Of a stretch of 64,000 bases of DNA, positions 17,464 through 25,879 are shown one piece after another. The notes beneath the pieces are model-generated. The model was not told the origin of the DNA, did not search any database, and worked only from the letters and a program-made list of their open reading frames with translations. The stretch spans positions 186,001 through 250,000 of the forward strand of contig JADJTM010000002.1 of NCBI GenBank assembly GCA_016711205.1. Direction: 5' to 3'. A program made the translations under genes and the position numbers. The first letter of the stretch is position 1. Every line of letters starts with the position of its first letter. The stretch comes from Micropruina sp. (GTDB lineage Bacteria; Actinomycetota; Actinomycetes; Propionibacteriales; Propionibacteriaceae).

Positions 17464-17573
17464 CCCTGTTCTTTCGAGTCGCCCGCTCTTCCGAACGTGT
17501 GCGATGAACCCGAGCATGCGCTGGCCAGCATCTCGAGAAGCCTCGATCGACGGTGGCCCGCCGGTCGAACTGC

Positions 17574-18218
17574 TCAGTACGCGACGGTGAACCGCCGGCG
17601 GTGGTGCGCGGGCCGCTCGATCTCGTCCGCGATGGCGATGCCCAGGTCTGCGCCCGAGATGTCGGACTGGCCCTCATCGTCGGTGAGCAGCACGTCGCCG
17701 CCGACCCGGTAGTGACCGGTTCGCTCGCCAGGTGCGTAGCTGCCGAAGCCCGCGGCGGGGCTGACGAAGAACCATTTCAAGGACTCTTCGGACGCCCGCA
17801 GCTGGTCGAGCACCCGGCCCAGCTCGGCGGCCTCCGCCTTGAACGCGTCCGGAAACTGGTCGCCGTCAATCAGCCTCGGGCCACCGGGAGCGACCTGCAG
17901 TGACCCGGCGCCGCCGATCACACCGAGCCGGGTGGCCGTGCCGGCCAGCTTGTTCGCGAGGTTGGCCACGACGAGCTCGACCTGACCGAGCATGCTGCCG
18001 CGCGGCGAGAGACTCACGATCACCACGTCAGCCCCCTCAACCGCGGCGGTGAGCGTGTCGCCGTCGGTCACCGAGCCGGTGCGGTAGGTGACGCCGTCGA
18101 GAGGCTGCTCGGGCGACGTGCGTGACCAGGAGGTGACCGCGTGGCCGCGGGTCGCGGCCTCGTCAGCGATGTGGCTGCCGGCGTATCCGGTGCCGCCGAT
18201 GATGGTGATCCGTGCCAT
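17574..18218 (-). CDS. NAD(P)-binding Rossmann protein (NmrA/YwnB-like)
   Basis: 214 residues. The N-terminus MARITIIGGTGYAGSHIADEA carries the GxxGxxG dinucleotide-binding loop of atypical short-chain reductases. VEGADVVIVSLSP and the region near PRLIDGDQFP are typical of NAD(P)H-binding proteins of the YwnB/NmrA group, which act as redox-responsive reductases or sensors. No YxxxK catalytic pair is evident. The start at 18218 gives the standard N-terminus of the family. It is divergent from an HxlR regulator with a palindrome in between, a common pairing in which HxlR represses the reductase. Confidence 0.8.
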   Translation of the reverse strand: MARITIIGGTGYAGSHIADEAATRGHAVTSWSRTSPEQPLDGVTYRTGSVTDGDTLTAAVEGADVVIVSLSPRGSMLGQVELVVANLANKLAGTATRLGVIGGAGSLQVAPGGPRLIDGDQFPDAFKAEAAELGRVLDQLRASEESLKWFFVSPAAGFGSYAPGERTGHYRVGGDVLLTDDEGQSDISGADLGIAIADEIERPAHHRRRFTVAY

Positions 18219-18268
18219 GAGTGTCTCTTTCGTCGCGATGATCGACGCTCTTCCGTCTGCGAGCGCCA

Positions 18269-18293
18269 TTAGTTACTCTAGGAGAGCTACTAA
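18269..18293. promoter_or_regulatory. Candidate HxlR operator
   Basis: An imperfect inverted repeat, TTAGTTACTCT (18269-18279) against AGAGCTACTAA (18283-18293), 9 of 11 matched, sits between the divergent reductase and HxlR genes. Position and size fit an HxlR dimer site. Confidence 0.5.
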
Positions 18294-18390
18294 CTGTAAG
18301 CAACAAGGCACCTGAGAGTACGTAGCTGACTTCTTGGTCAGTAGCGCGTCCGGTCGACGTGGCCGGTCAGTGTTCCGAAGGAGGTGCGCG

Positions 18391-18753
18391 ATGACCCAGT
18401 CCGCCTGGGATCCCTACGAGCGCGACTGTCCCAGTCGCCAAATGCTCGACCGCATCGGCGACCGCTGGACGGTGCTCGTGGTCGGCACCCTCGCCGCTCG
18501 CTCGCTGCGGTTCACCGAACTGAGCAGGCGAATCGACGGCATTTCGCAGAAGATGCTCACCCAGACGCTGCGCTCACTTGAGCGCGACGGGCTGGTCACC
18601 CGCACCGTGCACGCCGAGGTGCCGCCGCGGGTCGAGTACGAGCTCACCGCGTCCGGGCGAAGCCTGCAGCAGCCTCTGCAGGCGCTGGAACAGTGGGCGG
18701 TGGATCACATGGATGCGGTGGTGCAGGCCCGGCGCCGTTACGACGCCCGCTGA
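18391..18753 (+). CDS. HxlR-family winged-helix regulator
   Basis: 120 residues. The segment DRWTVLVVGTLAARSLRFTELSRRIDGISQKMLTQTLRSLERDGLVTR is the HxlR winged helix-turn-helix. A cysteine just before it (RDCPSRQML) is the position used by redox or aldehyde-sensing HxlR proteins. The start at 18391 is set by GAAGGAGG eight bases upstream. It probably controls the divergent NAD(P)-binding gene in response to electrophile or oxidative stress. The inducer is inferred by family, not shown. Confidence 0.88.
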   Translation: MTQSAWDPYERDCPSRQMLDRIGDRWTVLVVGTLAARSLRFTELSRRIDGISQKMLTQTLRSLERDGLVTRTVHAEVPPRVEYELTASGRSLQQPLQALEQWAVDHMDAVVQARRRYDAR

Positions 18754-18826
18754 ATCGCTGCAACTGGCGAATCATCACCCCCTCGCGGGGCTGGTCTGCG
18801 TGCAGCGTGTCGTGCACGATCGAGGC

Positions 18827-19300
18827 ATGATCACCTCCGAACCCCTCACCGAACCGACCCAGGTGACCCTCGACGCCGCACCCACCGCGGTGGTGCGGCA
18901 CGAACGGGTCACGCTCGCCACGCTGCGTCCGTTGTTCGACAGCGGGTTCATGGCCATCGCCGCGAGCGGTGCCTCGATCAACGGGCCTGCGTTCGCCCTG
19001 TACCGCGGCGACACCGGCGCCGAGTTCGACCTCGACCTCGGCTTCCCGGTGGCTGAGCCGCTGGCACAGCCCGTCCGGGGCGTCGAGACGGTCGAACCGT
19101 CACAATTGCCGGCCGGCTCGGCGTGGGCGCTCAGCCATCTGGGCGCCTACGGCTCACTGCACGAAAGCTGGGGGCGGCTGGACGAACACGTCAGGGGACT
19201 GGGCCTGACGCCGTCCGGCTTGCTCGAGGTCTACGTCACCGAACCTTCGCCGGAGATTGATCCGACGACCCTGCGCACCGACCTGTTTCTGCTGGTGTAG
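18827..19300 (+). CDS. GyrI-like effector-binding domain protein
   Basis: 157 residues. It has the two-fold GyrI/AraC-effector-binding pattern: an early beta strand TAVVRHERVTLATL and a middle region FALYRGDTGAEFDLDLGFPV. This is followed by LPAGSAWALSHLGAYGSLHESWGRL and a C-terminal LEVYVTEP strand. Such stand-alone domains bind small hydrophobic cations or drugs, or hydrolyse cyclopropanoid compounds. No DNA-binding domain is attached. A CACGAT hexamer six bases before the ATG suggests a leaderless start. Its function in this locus is not evident. Confidence 0.75.
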   Translation: MITSEPLTEPTQVTLDAAPTAVVRHERVTLATLRPLFDSGFMAIAASGASINGPAFALYRGDTGAEFDLDLGFPVAEPLAQPVRGVETVEPSQLPAGSAWALSHLGAYGSLHESWGRLDEHVRGLGLTPSGLLEVYVTEPSPEIDPTTLRTDLFLLV

Positions 19301-19309
19301 CGCCGCGGC

Positions 19310-21109
19310 TCACCAGCCGCCGCCACCGCCACCGCCGAAACCGCCGCCACCGCTGAAGCCGGAGCCGCCGCTGGTGGCCGCGGTCGCCGACTGCATCGAC
19401 GTCGACATGGTGTTCGCCAACTGGTCGAGCGACGAGGTGAAGCCGCTGCTGAAGAACGTGCCGTAGCCGTACCCGACGTACCAGGAGTTGTCGGCCACGT
19501 AGCGTCCCTGGGCGGCGAGCTGCTCGAAAACCTTCGCCCAACGCTCGGCGACCCCGAACACGATCGCGTAGGGCAGGTAGCGACTGAAGATGTCGACGCC
19601 CTCCTCGAACTTGATCTGGTCGGCTTCGGCGGTGGTCAGGTAGAGCTCGAAGCCCTTCGCCTGGGCCAGCACCGCCGATCCGTCGGCGGTTCGCGCGCCG
19701 AAGCGGTTGTTCATCGCGAGCATCACCAGACCGCAGATCACCGCGGCCACTCCGATCAGGCCGAAGCCGACCAGACCGAGCGCGAAGCCAAGGCCCGCCC
19801 CGAGCGCCACGAGCGCGACGCCACCCACGACGGCCGCTCCACGCACCATGCGGGGGTTGCCCTTGAACCATTGCAGCTCGCTGGTGACGCGCTGATACAG
19901 CCGCTCACGAGTGCCTTCGAGCAGGCCCGAGTAGTCGCGGTCCTTCAGGTCATCGGTGGTGACCGTGGACCCGTGCTGGAACAGCTCTGACAACAGGTGC
20001 GACTCGTAGCCGTTGAGCTGGTCGCGGCCTTGCAGCTGAACGAAGGTCCAGTCGTTCTTGTCCTGCTGCTCGATGCGCAGGTGCTTGCGTACGGCGAGGT
20101 CGATGATGGTGGCGGTGATGTCGATGTTGTCTGCGGTGGAGTCGGTCAGCACGCCGATCTCGCCGGGCCGAGCGCCCTTGGGCGGGGTGAACTGCACCGC
20201 GACGGGGGCGTCCACGGCGCCGCGTCCGATGGTGGCCTCTTGACCTGGAGCAGGCACGACGCCGGGCGTCAGACCCAGGTACACCTCATCGCGCGCCCCC
20301 CGGCGGGTGCGGCGCAGCAGCGCGCCCAGCCCCACCGCGGTGAGCACGGCCGCGATGCCGCCGGTCACCGGAGTGACCGGGAACATGTTGCCGATGGTGA
20401 GCCGCTTCTCGAGCCTCGCCTCAGCGCCGACGAAGGTGCCGGCCGGAAAGCCGGCGGTGATCTGCACCGGTTCACCGGGGTAGACAGAGCGCTGCGTGAA
20501 CGTGGCTGTGGTGCCGTCCGAGGTGGCGGACGTGCAGCCGGCGGTGAGGGCGCCGCCGGCGAAACAGGCCGTCCGGACGACGTCGACCGGCCCGGTCACC
20601 TTGGCGGTGATGTTGCGGATCGGCACCTGCCAGTAGCTGCCGATCACGTTCCAGTTGAACTCGTCCAGCCCGGACGTGGCCTGCTTCGGCGCGATCAGAC
20701 CACGGATCGTGTAGGTGATCCGATAGCTCTGGGTGCCGGTGTAGGTGCGATTCTCGTTGCCGACGCGGATCAGCAGGTTGCCGTTCTCGGTCTCGGTCTG
20801 CACCTCGGCGCTGGCCCCGGACGGGCTGGTCACCGCACCGGGGCTGACGTCGAGCATGCGCCAATGATCGGGATCGTCGGCGATCTCTTGGCGCAGCGGC
20901 AACGTGATGTAGGGTCCGTGGCCCGAATCGCTGCCGAAGTTGAAGTCGAAGTCGAGCGTGACGGTGGTGGTGCCGTTCTCGGCGGCATCGGCCGTGACGG
21001 CGTAGCGGGTGATGCTGTCGTCGGCTGAATCGGCCCGCGCAAGTGGCGCGGCAGAGACTCCGAGCAGGAGGAAGGTCAGACCGGCCAGCACCACGATGAA
21101 CCGTCGCAT
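19310..21109 (-). CDS. DUF2207 membrane protein with Gly-rich tail
   Basis: 599 residues. Signal peptide about 1-26 (hydrophobic FIVVLAGLTFLLLGVSAAPL), then a beta-rich extracellular domain (about 30-245). A single membrane helix around 245-262 precedes a cytoplasmic domain containing the winged-helix-like TIIDLAVRKHLRIEQQ segment. A pair of helices about 435-475 follows, and a glycine/serine-rich end (GGGGFGGGGGGGW). This is the standard architecture of DUF2207 (YciQ-like) proteins, whose function is unknown. The gene is not clearly in an operon. The low-complexity tail is normal for the family. Confidence 0.85.
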   Translation of the reverse strand: MRRFIVVLAGLTFLLLGVSAAPLARADSADDSITRYAVTADAAENGTTTVTLDFDFNFGSDSGHGPYITLPLRQEIADDPDHWRMLDVSPGAVTSPSGASAEVQTETENGNLLIRVGNENRTYTGTQSYRITYTIRGLIAPKQATSGLDEFNWNVIGSYWQVPIRNITAKVTGPVDVVRTACFAGGALTAGCTSATSDGTTATFTQRSVYPGEPVQITAGFPAGTFVGAEARLEKRLTIGNMFPVTPVTGGIAAVLTAVGLGALLRRTRRGARDEVYLGLTPGVVPAPGQEATIGRGAVDAPVAVQFTPPKGARPGEIGVLTDSTADNIDITATIIDLAVRKHLRIEQQDKNDWTFVQLQGRDQLNGYESHLLSELFQHGSTVTTDDLKDRDYSGLLEGTRERLYQRVTSELQWFKGNPRMVRGAAVVGGVALVALGAGLGFALGLVGFGLIGVAAVICGLVMLAMNNRFGARTADGSAVLAQAKGFELYLTTAEADQIKFEEGVDIFSRYLPYAIVFGVAERWAKVFEQLAAQGRYVADNSWYVGYGYGTFFSSGFTSSLDQLANTMSTSMQSATAATSGGSGFSGGGGFGGGGGGGW

Positions 21110-21171
21110 ACACCCACGCTAACAACCCTGTGAAAGAGCTGCGAGAGATTGGGCCTCTGCACGAGCCCTGT

Positions 21172-21479
21172 TATCCCGGGGAACGCCGGGATCTCGGACG
21201 AGCAACCGGGGCTTCACAGGTTCTCCCGGCGAATGCCGGGATCTCGCGGACGAACTGGACGCCCGCCGCTAGCCAGATTCCGGGATGACGCGCCGCAGGA
21301 CTGCAGCAACGGACCGACCCGCATCCCACCACGCCAACCCCAACCGGTCATCCCGGCGAATGCCGGGATCTCGGTCCACACCATCGCGATCGTGACGCGG
21401 GACGCACACACCGGCATCCAGACCCAGTCGAGACCCACGCTGGCGCCACCCGTCATCCCGGCGAATGCCGGGATCTCGG
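21172..21479. repeat. REP-like palindromes, four copies and one half copy
   Basis: The intergenic region 21110-21588 has no gene. It holds four copies of a palindromic unit with core CCCGGCGAATGCCGGG followed by ATCTCG: 21173-21192 (variant), 21222-21246, 21347-21374 and 21452-21479. A half copy CGGGATGACG is at 21281-21290. The last two copies are identical over 28 bases. All full copies share one orientation. Translations of such units give spurious peptides and should not be annotated as genes. Confidence 0.85.
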
Positions 21480-21588
21480 CCCACGCCATCCAGCACGCGT
21501 AAGCCCGCGAAAATATTCATTCGAACATACCTTGCCGCAGAGCCGGATCTGTTCGAAAACTGTCAGAGCCGACGTTTAGCGTGGAGTC

Positions 21589-22707
21589 ATGGAGCAGTAC
21601 CGCGACCTCACCGAGGCCCAACTGGTGGCCGTGGTGGACGCTGCCCTGAACCAACTCACCTGCGAACGGCTCACCCTGGCCACCGATCGTGAACAACTCG
21701 CCGTGTTGGCGGCGGCGATCCGTGCCCAGGGCCGGCTGGTGAGCTGGCTGCAAACCCGGGCCGCGCAGCTGGACGCCGCCGAAGTAGCCGAACGGGCCCA
21801 TGGCACCTCACTGACCACCTGGGCGATCACCACCCTGCGCTACACCCACCGCGAAGCAGCGAAACTGGTGAAGACCGGGCAACGACTCACCCGGTTCCCG
21901 ACCATCGCCCAGGCCGCCCTGGCCGGCGAGCTGCACCCGGCCCAAGCCGAAGCGATCACCGCCGTGTTGGCCGACCTGCCCGACGACCTACCAACCGCCA
22001 CCATCGCTGACGGTGAGCAGTTGATGGTGCAGTTCGCGGGCAGTCACAACTCGGCCGAACTGCGCCGGCTGTCCAGCCACCTGCTCGAATGCGTCGCCCC
22101 CGACATCGCCGAGGCAAAGGAAGCCGACCGGCTCGAACGGCAACACCGCCAAGCCACCCGTAACCGGCACTTGAGCTTCACCCCCGATCATCACGGGTCG
22201 GTGTTCATCCGCGGCAGCCTGCCCAGCACCGATGCCGAGCAGTTCATCGCGCTCATCGACTCCTACGTGACCGCACAACAAGGCATCGACAAACTCGACC
22301 CGCTCACCCCCACCCTCACCCCCGGCATGCGCCGCGCCGATGCACTCATGGCCCTCGTCCACGCCCACCAGCAATGCGCACACGCCCCGAACCGGGCCGG
22401 GGACCGGCCCCGCGCCACCATCACCCTCAACTACGACACCCTGCACGCCGCCGCCCACCAGCACGGACTGTTACAGGGCCGGTTGATCTCCACCGGTGAA
22501 CCATCCCCGGCAGTGTGCTGCGCCGCCTCCTGTGCGACGCCGACATCCTGCCCATCGTGCTCGACGGCGACACCCAACCCCTTGATGTGGGCCGTGCCCA
22601 ACGGCTCCTCACCCCACCGATCAGGGCCGCCCTCGAAATCCGCGACCAAGGCTGCGTGTTCCCCGGCTGCGACAAACCACCCGCGGCCTGTCACGCCCAC
22701 CACATCG
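21589..22707 (+). pseudogene. DUF222/HNH endonuclease gene, frameshifted and truncated by an insertion
   Basis: Residues 1 to about 300 (from ATG 21589) are a DUF222 (13E12-type) domain: MEQYRDLTEAQLVAVVDAAL, then TTWAITTLRYTHREAAKLV and LHPAQAEAITAVLADLP. Around 22500 the reading frame must shift by one base to continue as VLRRLLCDADILPIVLDGD and the HNH core GCVFPGCDKPPAACHAHHIV. The coding sequence is then cut within the HNH motif by the element starting at 22708. The expected 60-90 C-terminal residues are not found beyond the right end of the insertion. Intact members are about 400-480 residues, often multicopy in actinobacteria. Confidence 0.85.
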
Positions 22708-22749
22708 TGAACCGCCCCGGCATGTCCGGAGACTCGCTGGTTTGACTCC

Positions 22750-23681
22750 TCAGCTTGCTGCTGAGGGTTGTTGTTGAGCGTAGTGGACTTGTTCGAGGAC
22801 GGCGGGTGGCATGTCTCCGCAGTACTCGTTGAGGCGCCGGTGGTTGTACCAGTCGACCCATTTCGCGGTGGCGATCTCGACGGCGTTGACGTCTCTCCAG
22901 GGCCCTTGCCGGCGGATGACTTCGGTCTTGTACAGGCCGTTGATGCTCTCGGCGAGCGCGTTGTCATACGACGATCCGACCGCGCCGACGGAGGGCTTGA
23001 TGCCGGCTTCGGCTAGCCGCTCGCTGTAGGCCACGGACAGGTATTGGGCGCCGCGGTCGTTGTGGGCCACGAGCTGGTCGAACTGGTCCCAGCCGTCCTG
23101 TTCCCGGGTCCAGATCGCCTGCTCGACCGCGTCCAGGACCAGTTCGGCGGTCATGGTGGTGGCGGCCCGCCAGCCCAGGATCCGGCGGGCGTAGGCGTCA
23201 ATCACGAAAGCGACGAACACCCAGCCGGCCCACGTCGAGACGTAGGTGAAGTCGGCCACCCACAACCGGTTCGGCGCCAACGGCTCGAAGTTCCGCCTCA
23301 CCAGATCGTCCGGCCTGGGCCCTGCCCCGGCGATCGTGGTGCGTTTCACCTTGCCACGCACAGCCCGGCCAGCCCGTCAGCCCGCATCAGCCGCTCGATC
23401 GTGCACCGGGCCACCGGGATACCTTCCCGGTTGAGTGTCAGCCACACCTTGCGGGGTCCGTACACACCGAAGTTCTCTTGGTGGACCCGGCGGATGTGCT
23501 CGAGCAGCACCTGGTCACGCTCGTCGCGTTTGGAGGGCAGCTTGTCCTTCCACTCGTAGTAGGTCGACGGGGCGATCTTCACACCATGCTCGGTCAGCAC
23601 GGCACAGATCGGCTCCACACCCCATCGCAGCCCGTCGGCGGGCTGATCGTCGGCGTGCTCGCGGATGAAGTCCACGATCAC
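22750..23681 (-). pseudogene. IS3 orfB transposase (DDE integrase core), internally frameshifted
   Basis: The N-terminal part (GTG 23681 to about 23350) carries the HTH-21-like segment YGPRKVWLTLNREGIPVARCTIERLMR. The remainder (about 23360 to 22750), in another frame, has the rve integrase core with the DDE triad: WVADFTYV, AHNDRGAQY and ALAESINGLYKTE. In IS3 elements these form one orfB of about 290 codons. Here the frames separate at about 23350, in the DGLAG / VRGKVKR junction, so the enzyme should be inactive unless there is a sequencing error or a recoding event. It overlaps orfA by GTGA. Confidence 0.8.
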
Positions 23682-24001
23682 TGCCCGGGCCGGTCGAGCT
23701 CGGCCGCGAAGAAAGCCGAAGCCGCCTTCAAGATCGCGTTCGCCCGCTTCAACTCCGCGTTCTCCCGCTTGAGGCGTTTGATCTCGGCCGACTCCTCCGA
23801 CGTGATTCCGGGCCGCTGACCATCATCAACCTCGCCCTGGCGGACCCACTTACGCAGCGTCTCCTGGCCGACCCCGAGCAACTCGGCCACCTTGCCCATC
23901 GCCGCCCAGTCCGTGTCGTGATCCGGCCGGACCTCGCCATACATCCGGACCGCCCGCTCCTTCAGCTCAGCCGGATACCTCTTCGATGTGTTCCCTGACA
24001 T
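23678..24001 (-). CDS. IS3-family OrfA (helix-turn-helix transposase subunit)
   Basis: 107 residues from ATG 24001. KRYPAELKERAVRMYGEV and the following VAELLGVGQETLRKWVRQ form the helix-turn-helix that recognises IS ends. The C-terminal EIKRLKRENAELKRANAILKAASAFFA is the leucine zipper that mediates OrfA/OrfAB oligomers. Its stop overlaps the GTG of orfB. It looks intact. Confidence 0.88.
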   Translation of the reverse strand: MSGNTSKRYPAELKERAVRMYGEVRPDHDTDWAAMGKVAELLGVGQETLRKWVRQGEVDDGQRPGITSEESAEIKRLKRENAELKRANAILKAASAFFAAELDRPGQ

Positions 24002-24100
24002 GACTCCAACCTTCCCAAGGTTCGGAGCCTCCGGACACACCGGGGCGGTTCAGACCCCAGCACTGTCGAGGGTTGTGATCGCTGCCCAGGATGAGGTGAC

Positions 24101-24469
24101 GGGGCGGCGGGCGGCGGGGCGGCGGGCGGCGGGTCGGAATGTAGACGAACGCCGCGCGCCCAAACCAGCCCGACAGCGTCCCTGCCCACCAGTGTGCACA
24201 CCACCAGAGACCCCCACCTCCGCCACGATCACCAGCCCTGATTTCGCCGGCTGCAACGCCACTCTGCTCGCCGCCGCACCCCCCCGGGCGCCATCCCGGC
24301 CTCGACCCGGAATCTCTCCCAGCAGCGAAAGTCTCACCGGCCAGATCCCGGCATTCGCCGGGATGACGGCACCAGCACCCCCCAGCCAACGAAGTAGCCC
24401 CGCCCCCCATGGTCCCTGACCGCGGCAGTCACACGGTCGGCGAGATCCCGGCATTCGCCGGGATGACGG
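24101..24469. repeat. 15-bp tandem duplication and two REP palindromes
   Basis: Region 24053-24578 holds no gene. GGGGCGGCGGGCGGC is repeated exactly in tandem at 24101-24115 and 24116-24130. Two REP palindromes with core CCCGGCATTCGCCGGG and trailing ATGACGG lie at 24343-24369 and 24442-24469, in the opposite orientation to the copies at 21.2-21.5 kb. Confidence 0.75.
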
Positions 24470-24578
24470 CACGAGCACCCGGCAGCAACGGCGCAGTGAG
24501 ATGGTGGCCCGGAGGATCAGAACTGAGAATGGAAGGGTCTCGACACTCTCGACCAGCGCTGGTGGAGGGGTCGTCGGA

Positions 24579-25373
24579 TCACGATGCTACGCAACCCCGC
24601 ACCGCGCGTGCGACGGCGTGCAGGGTGAACGCACTCTCTGGTCGTCCTACGCGCTCGAAGAACGCCTCCCGCACTTGGACGCGATCACCCTCGCCACGAC
24701 CCTTGAGGTAGTCGCCGGCCGGTCCGATGCCGGCCTCAAAGCCGCCCCACAACTCTTCGAAGTCGCGGTAGGTCGAGTCCACGTGCAACTGCGTCTCGTC
24801 GATCTCGTCGAAGCCACCATCGGCGAGCCACTGCGACAGCTCGCCGTGCCGCCCGAAACGCAGCACCTGCGCCTCGTTCGGCGCGTCTGGATCGGTTGCG
24901 ACGGCCGCGTCCCAGAACGCACGCAGCATCTGCATGCCCTCGTCGAAATCCCACACACAGGCGGCGACGGTGCCGCCGGCCCGAGTCACCCTCCTCAGCT
25001 CGCTGGCCGCGGCCTTCGGGTCGGAGACGAAATGCAACACCAGTTGGGCCACCGCGGCATCGAACGCGTCGTCGTCGAAGGGCACGTGTTCGGCGCTTCC
25101 GGCTCGAACCTGCACGCCGGGGTGGCGCGCGGCGCAGGCCGCCACGAAGGGCGGCGACGGGTCGCAAGCCGCCACCTGCGCCGTACCCACCAGCCCGACC
25201 AGTTCGGACGTCAACGCCCCAGGCCCGCAGCCGACGTCCAGCACCCGAAGAGCGGCATCGATCCCCGCGAAGGCGGCGAACGAAGTGGCCAGTGGCTTGG
25301 AATACCGGCCCATGAAACGGTCGTAGTTCTCGCTGGCCACCTGAAACGTGCGGGCACCCTCCACCGGCTGCAT
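24579..25373 (-). CDS. Class I SAM-dependent methyltransferase (UbiE/Methyltransf_11 type)
   Basis: 264 residues. Motif I VLDVGCGPGALT (about 43-54) binds S-adenosylmethionine. The acidic loop CDPSPPFV, motif with VRAGSAEHVPFDDDAFDAAVAQLVLHFV, and the later LRRVTRAGGTVAACVWD strand are typical of the Methyltransf_11 group. The start at 25373 is fixed by AGGAGG with ideal spacing. The substrate is unknown. It lies alone between the IS-disrupted patch and a gene remnant, so its position suggests an accessory gene. Base composition looks like that of the host. Confidence 0.85.
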   Translation of the reverse strand: MQPVEGARTFQVASENYDRFMGRYSKPLATSFAAFAGIDAALRVLDVGCGPGALTSELVGLVGTAQVAACDPSPPFVAACAARHPGVQVRAGSAEHVPFDDDAFDAAVAQLVLHFVSDPKAAASELRRVTRAGGTVAACVWDFDEGMQMLRAFWDAAVATDPDAPNEAQVLRFGRHGELSQWLADGGFDEIDETQLHVDSTYRDFEELWGGFEAGIGPAGDYLKGRGEGDRVQVREAFFERVGRPESAFTLHAVARAVRGCVAS

Positions 25374-25489
25374 GGCAACCTCCTGACTGAGCCCCCGCTC
25401 GCGAGGCTAGACCCGCAGGTACCAACGAGCGCCTGGGTAGTTGTGCGTAGCAGCACCGTCCCTGACTCCGGCGGCCGGGTGTCCGGCGC

Positions 25490-25850
25490 TCACCAGCCCC
25501 AGTGCCGCCGCTGCGCGCTGATCGCCCACGCCGAGATCGCCGCCGCGTCGGCGGTCACCGGCAGCGGACAGCGTCGCTCGTCGAGCAGGGCGGACCTGCG
25601 CCTCCAGCCGTCCGATCTCTGCCGAGACCTCGTCCCGCGGCACTTGGCCACGCTTCACAGCGAGCACCCGCTCACGCTCCAACTGCGGCAGTGGCAACGA
25701 CAGCGCGCCGGTGCTCGCAATCTCGTGACCCTGGTAGGCCAGCCGCAGCGCGTGACTGCCGTACTTGACGTCCCAGCCGTACTGTTCGATCAGTTCGGGA
25801 CGGTTCGGCACGTTGCGCTTCGACTGGCCCAGCATGCGCTCGTGCTGGGA
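25490..25850 (-). pseudogene. 3' remnant of a nucleotidyltransferase (COG3541-like), frameshifted
   Basis: A stretch reading KRNVPNRPELIEQYGWDVKY, then HALRLAYQGHEI and STGALSLPLPQLERERVLAV resembles the C-terminal part of predicted nucleotidyltransferases of the YcgL/COG3541 group. After about 25590 the frame must change to continue LLDERRCPLPV...ISAWAISAQRRHWGW to a stop at 25490. The catalytic N-terminal part is missing; the LacI gene begins its own 3' end at 25880. No ribosome site or start is evident. The family assignment is from memory of the pattern. Confidence 0.55.
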
Positions 25851-25879
25851 GGGTGCGTCAGAGTGTTGATCCGTCGGGC

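Larger units (their letters stand above)
22708..24052 (-). mobile_element. IS3-family insertion sequence, about 1345 bp
   Basis: Terminal inverted repeats of 28 bases with 3 mismatches lie at 22708-22735 and 24025-24052; both begin TGAACCGCCCCGG read inward. Inside are overlapping leftward orfA and orfB of the IS3 type. No clear 3-4 base target duplication is visible (left flank ends TCG, right flank begins GAC). The disrupted HNH gene does not resume on the right, so the insertion was accompanied or followed by a deletion. Confidence 0.88.

Noticed and set aside
22708..24052. Composite transposon or integron
   Set aside because: Only one element with its own terminal repeats is visible; no second copy, integrase or attachment site was found.
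24101..24130. GC-rich 15-bp tandem duplication as a protein-coding repeat or origin
   Set aside because: Only two copies, no AT-rich stretch, no DnaA boxes and no gene around; it is recorded as a simple tandem duplication.
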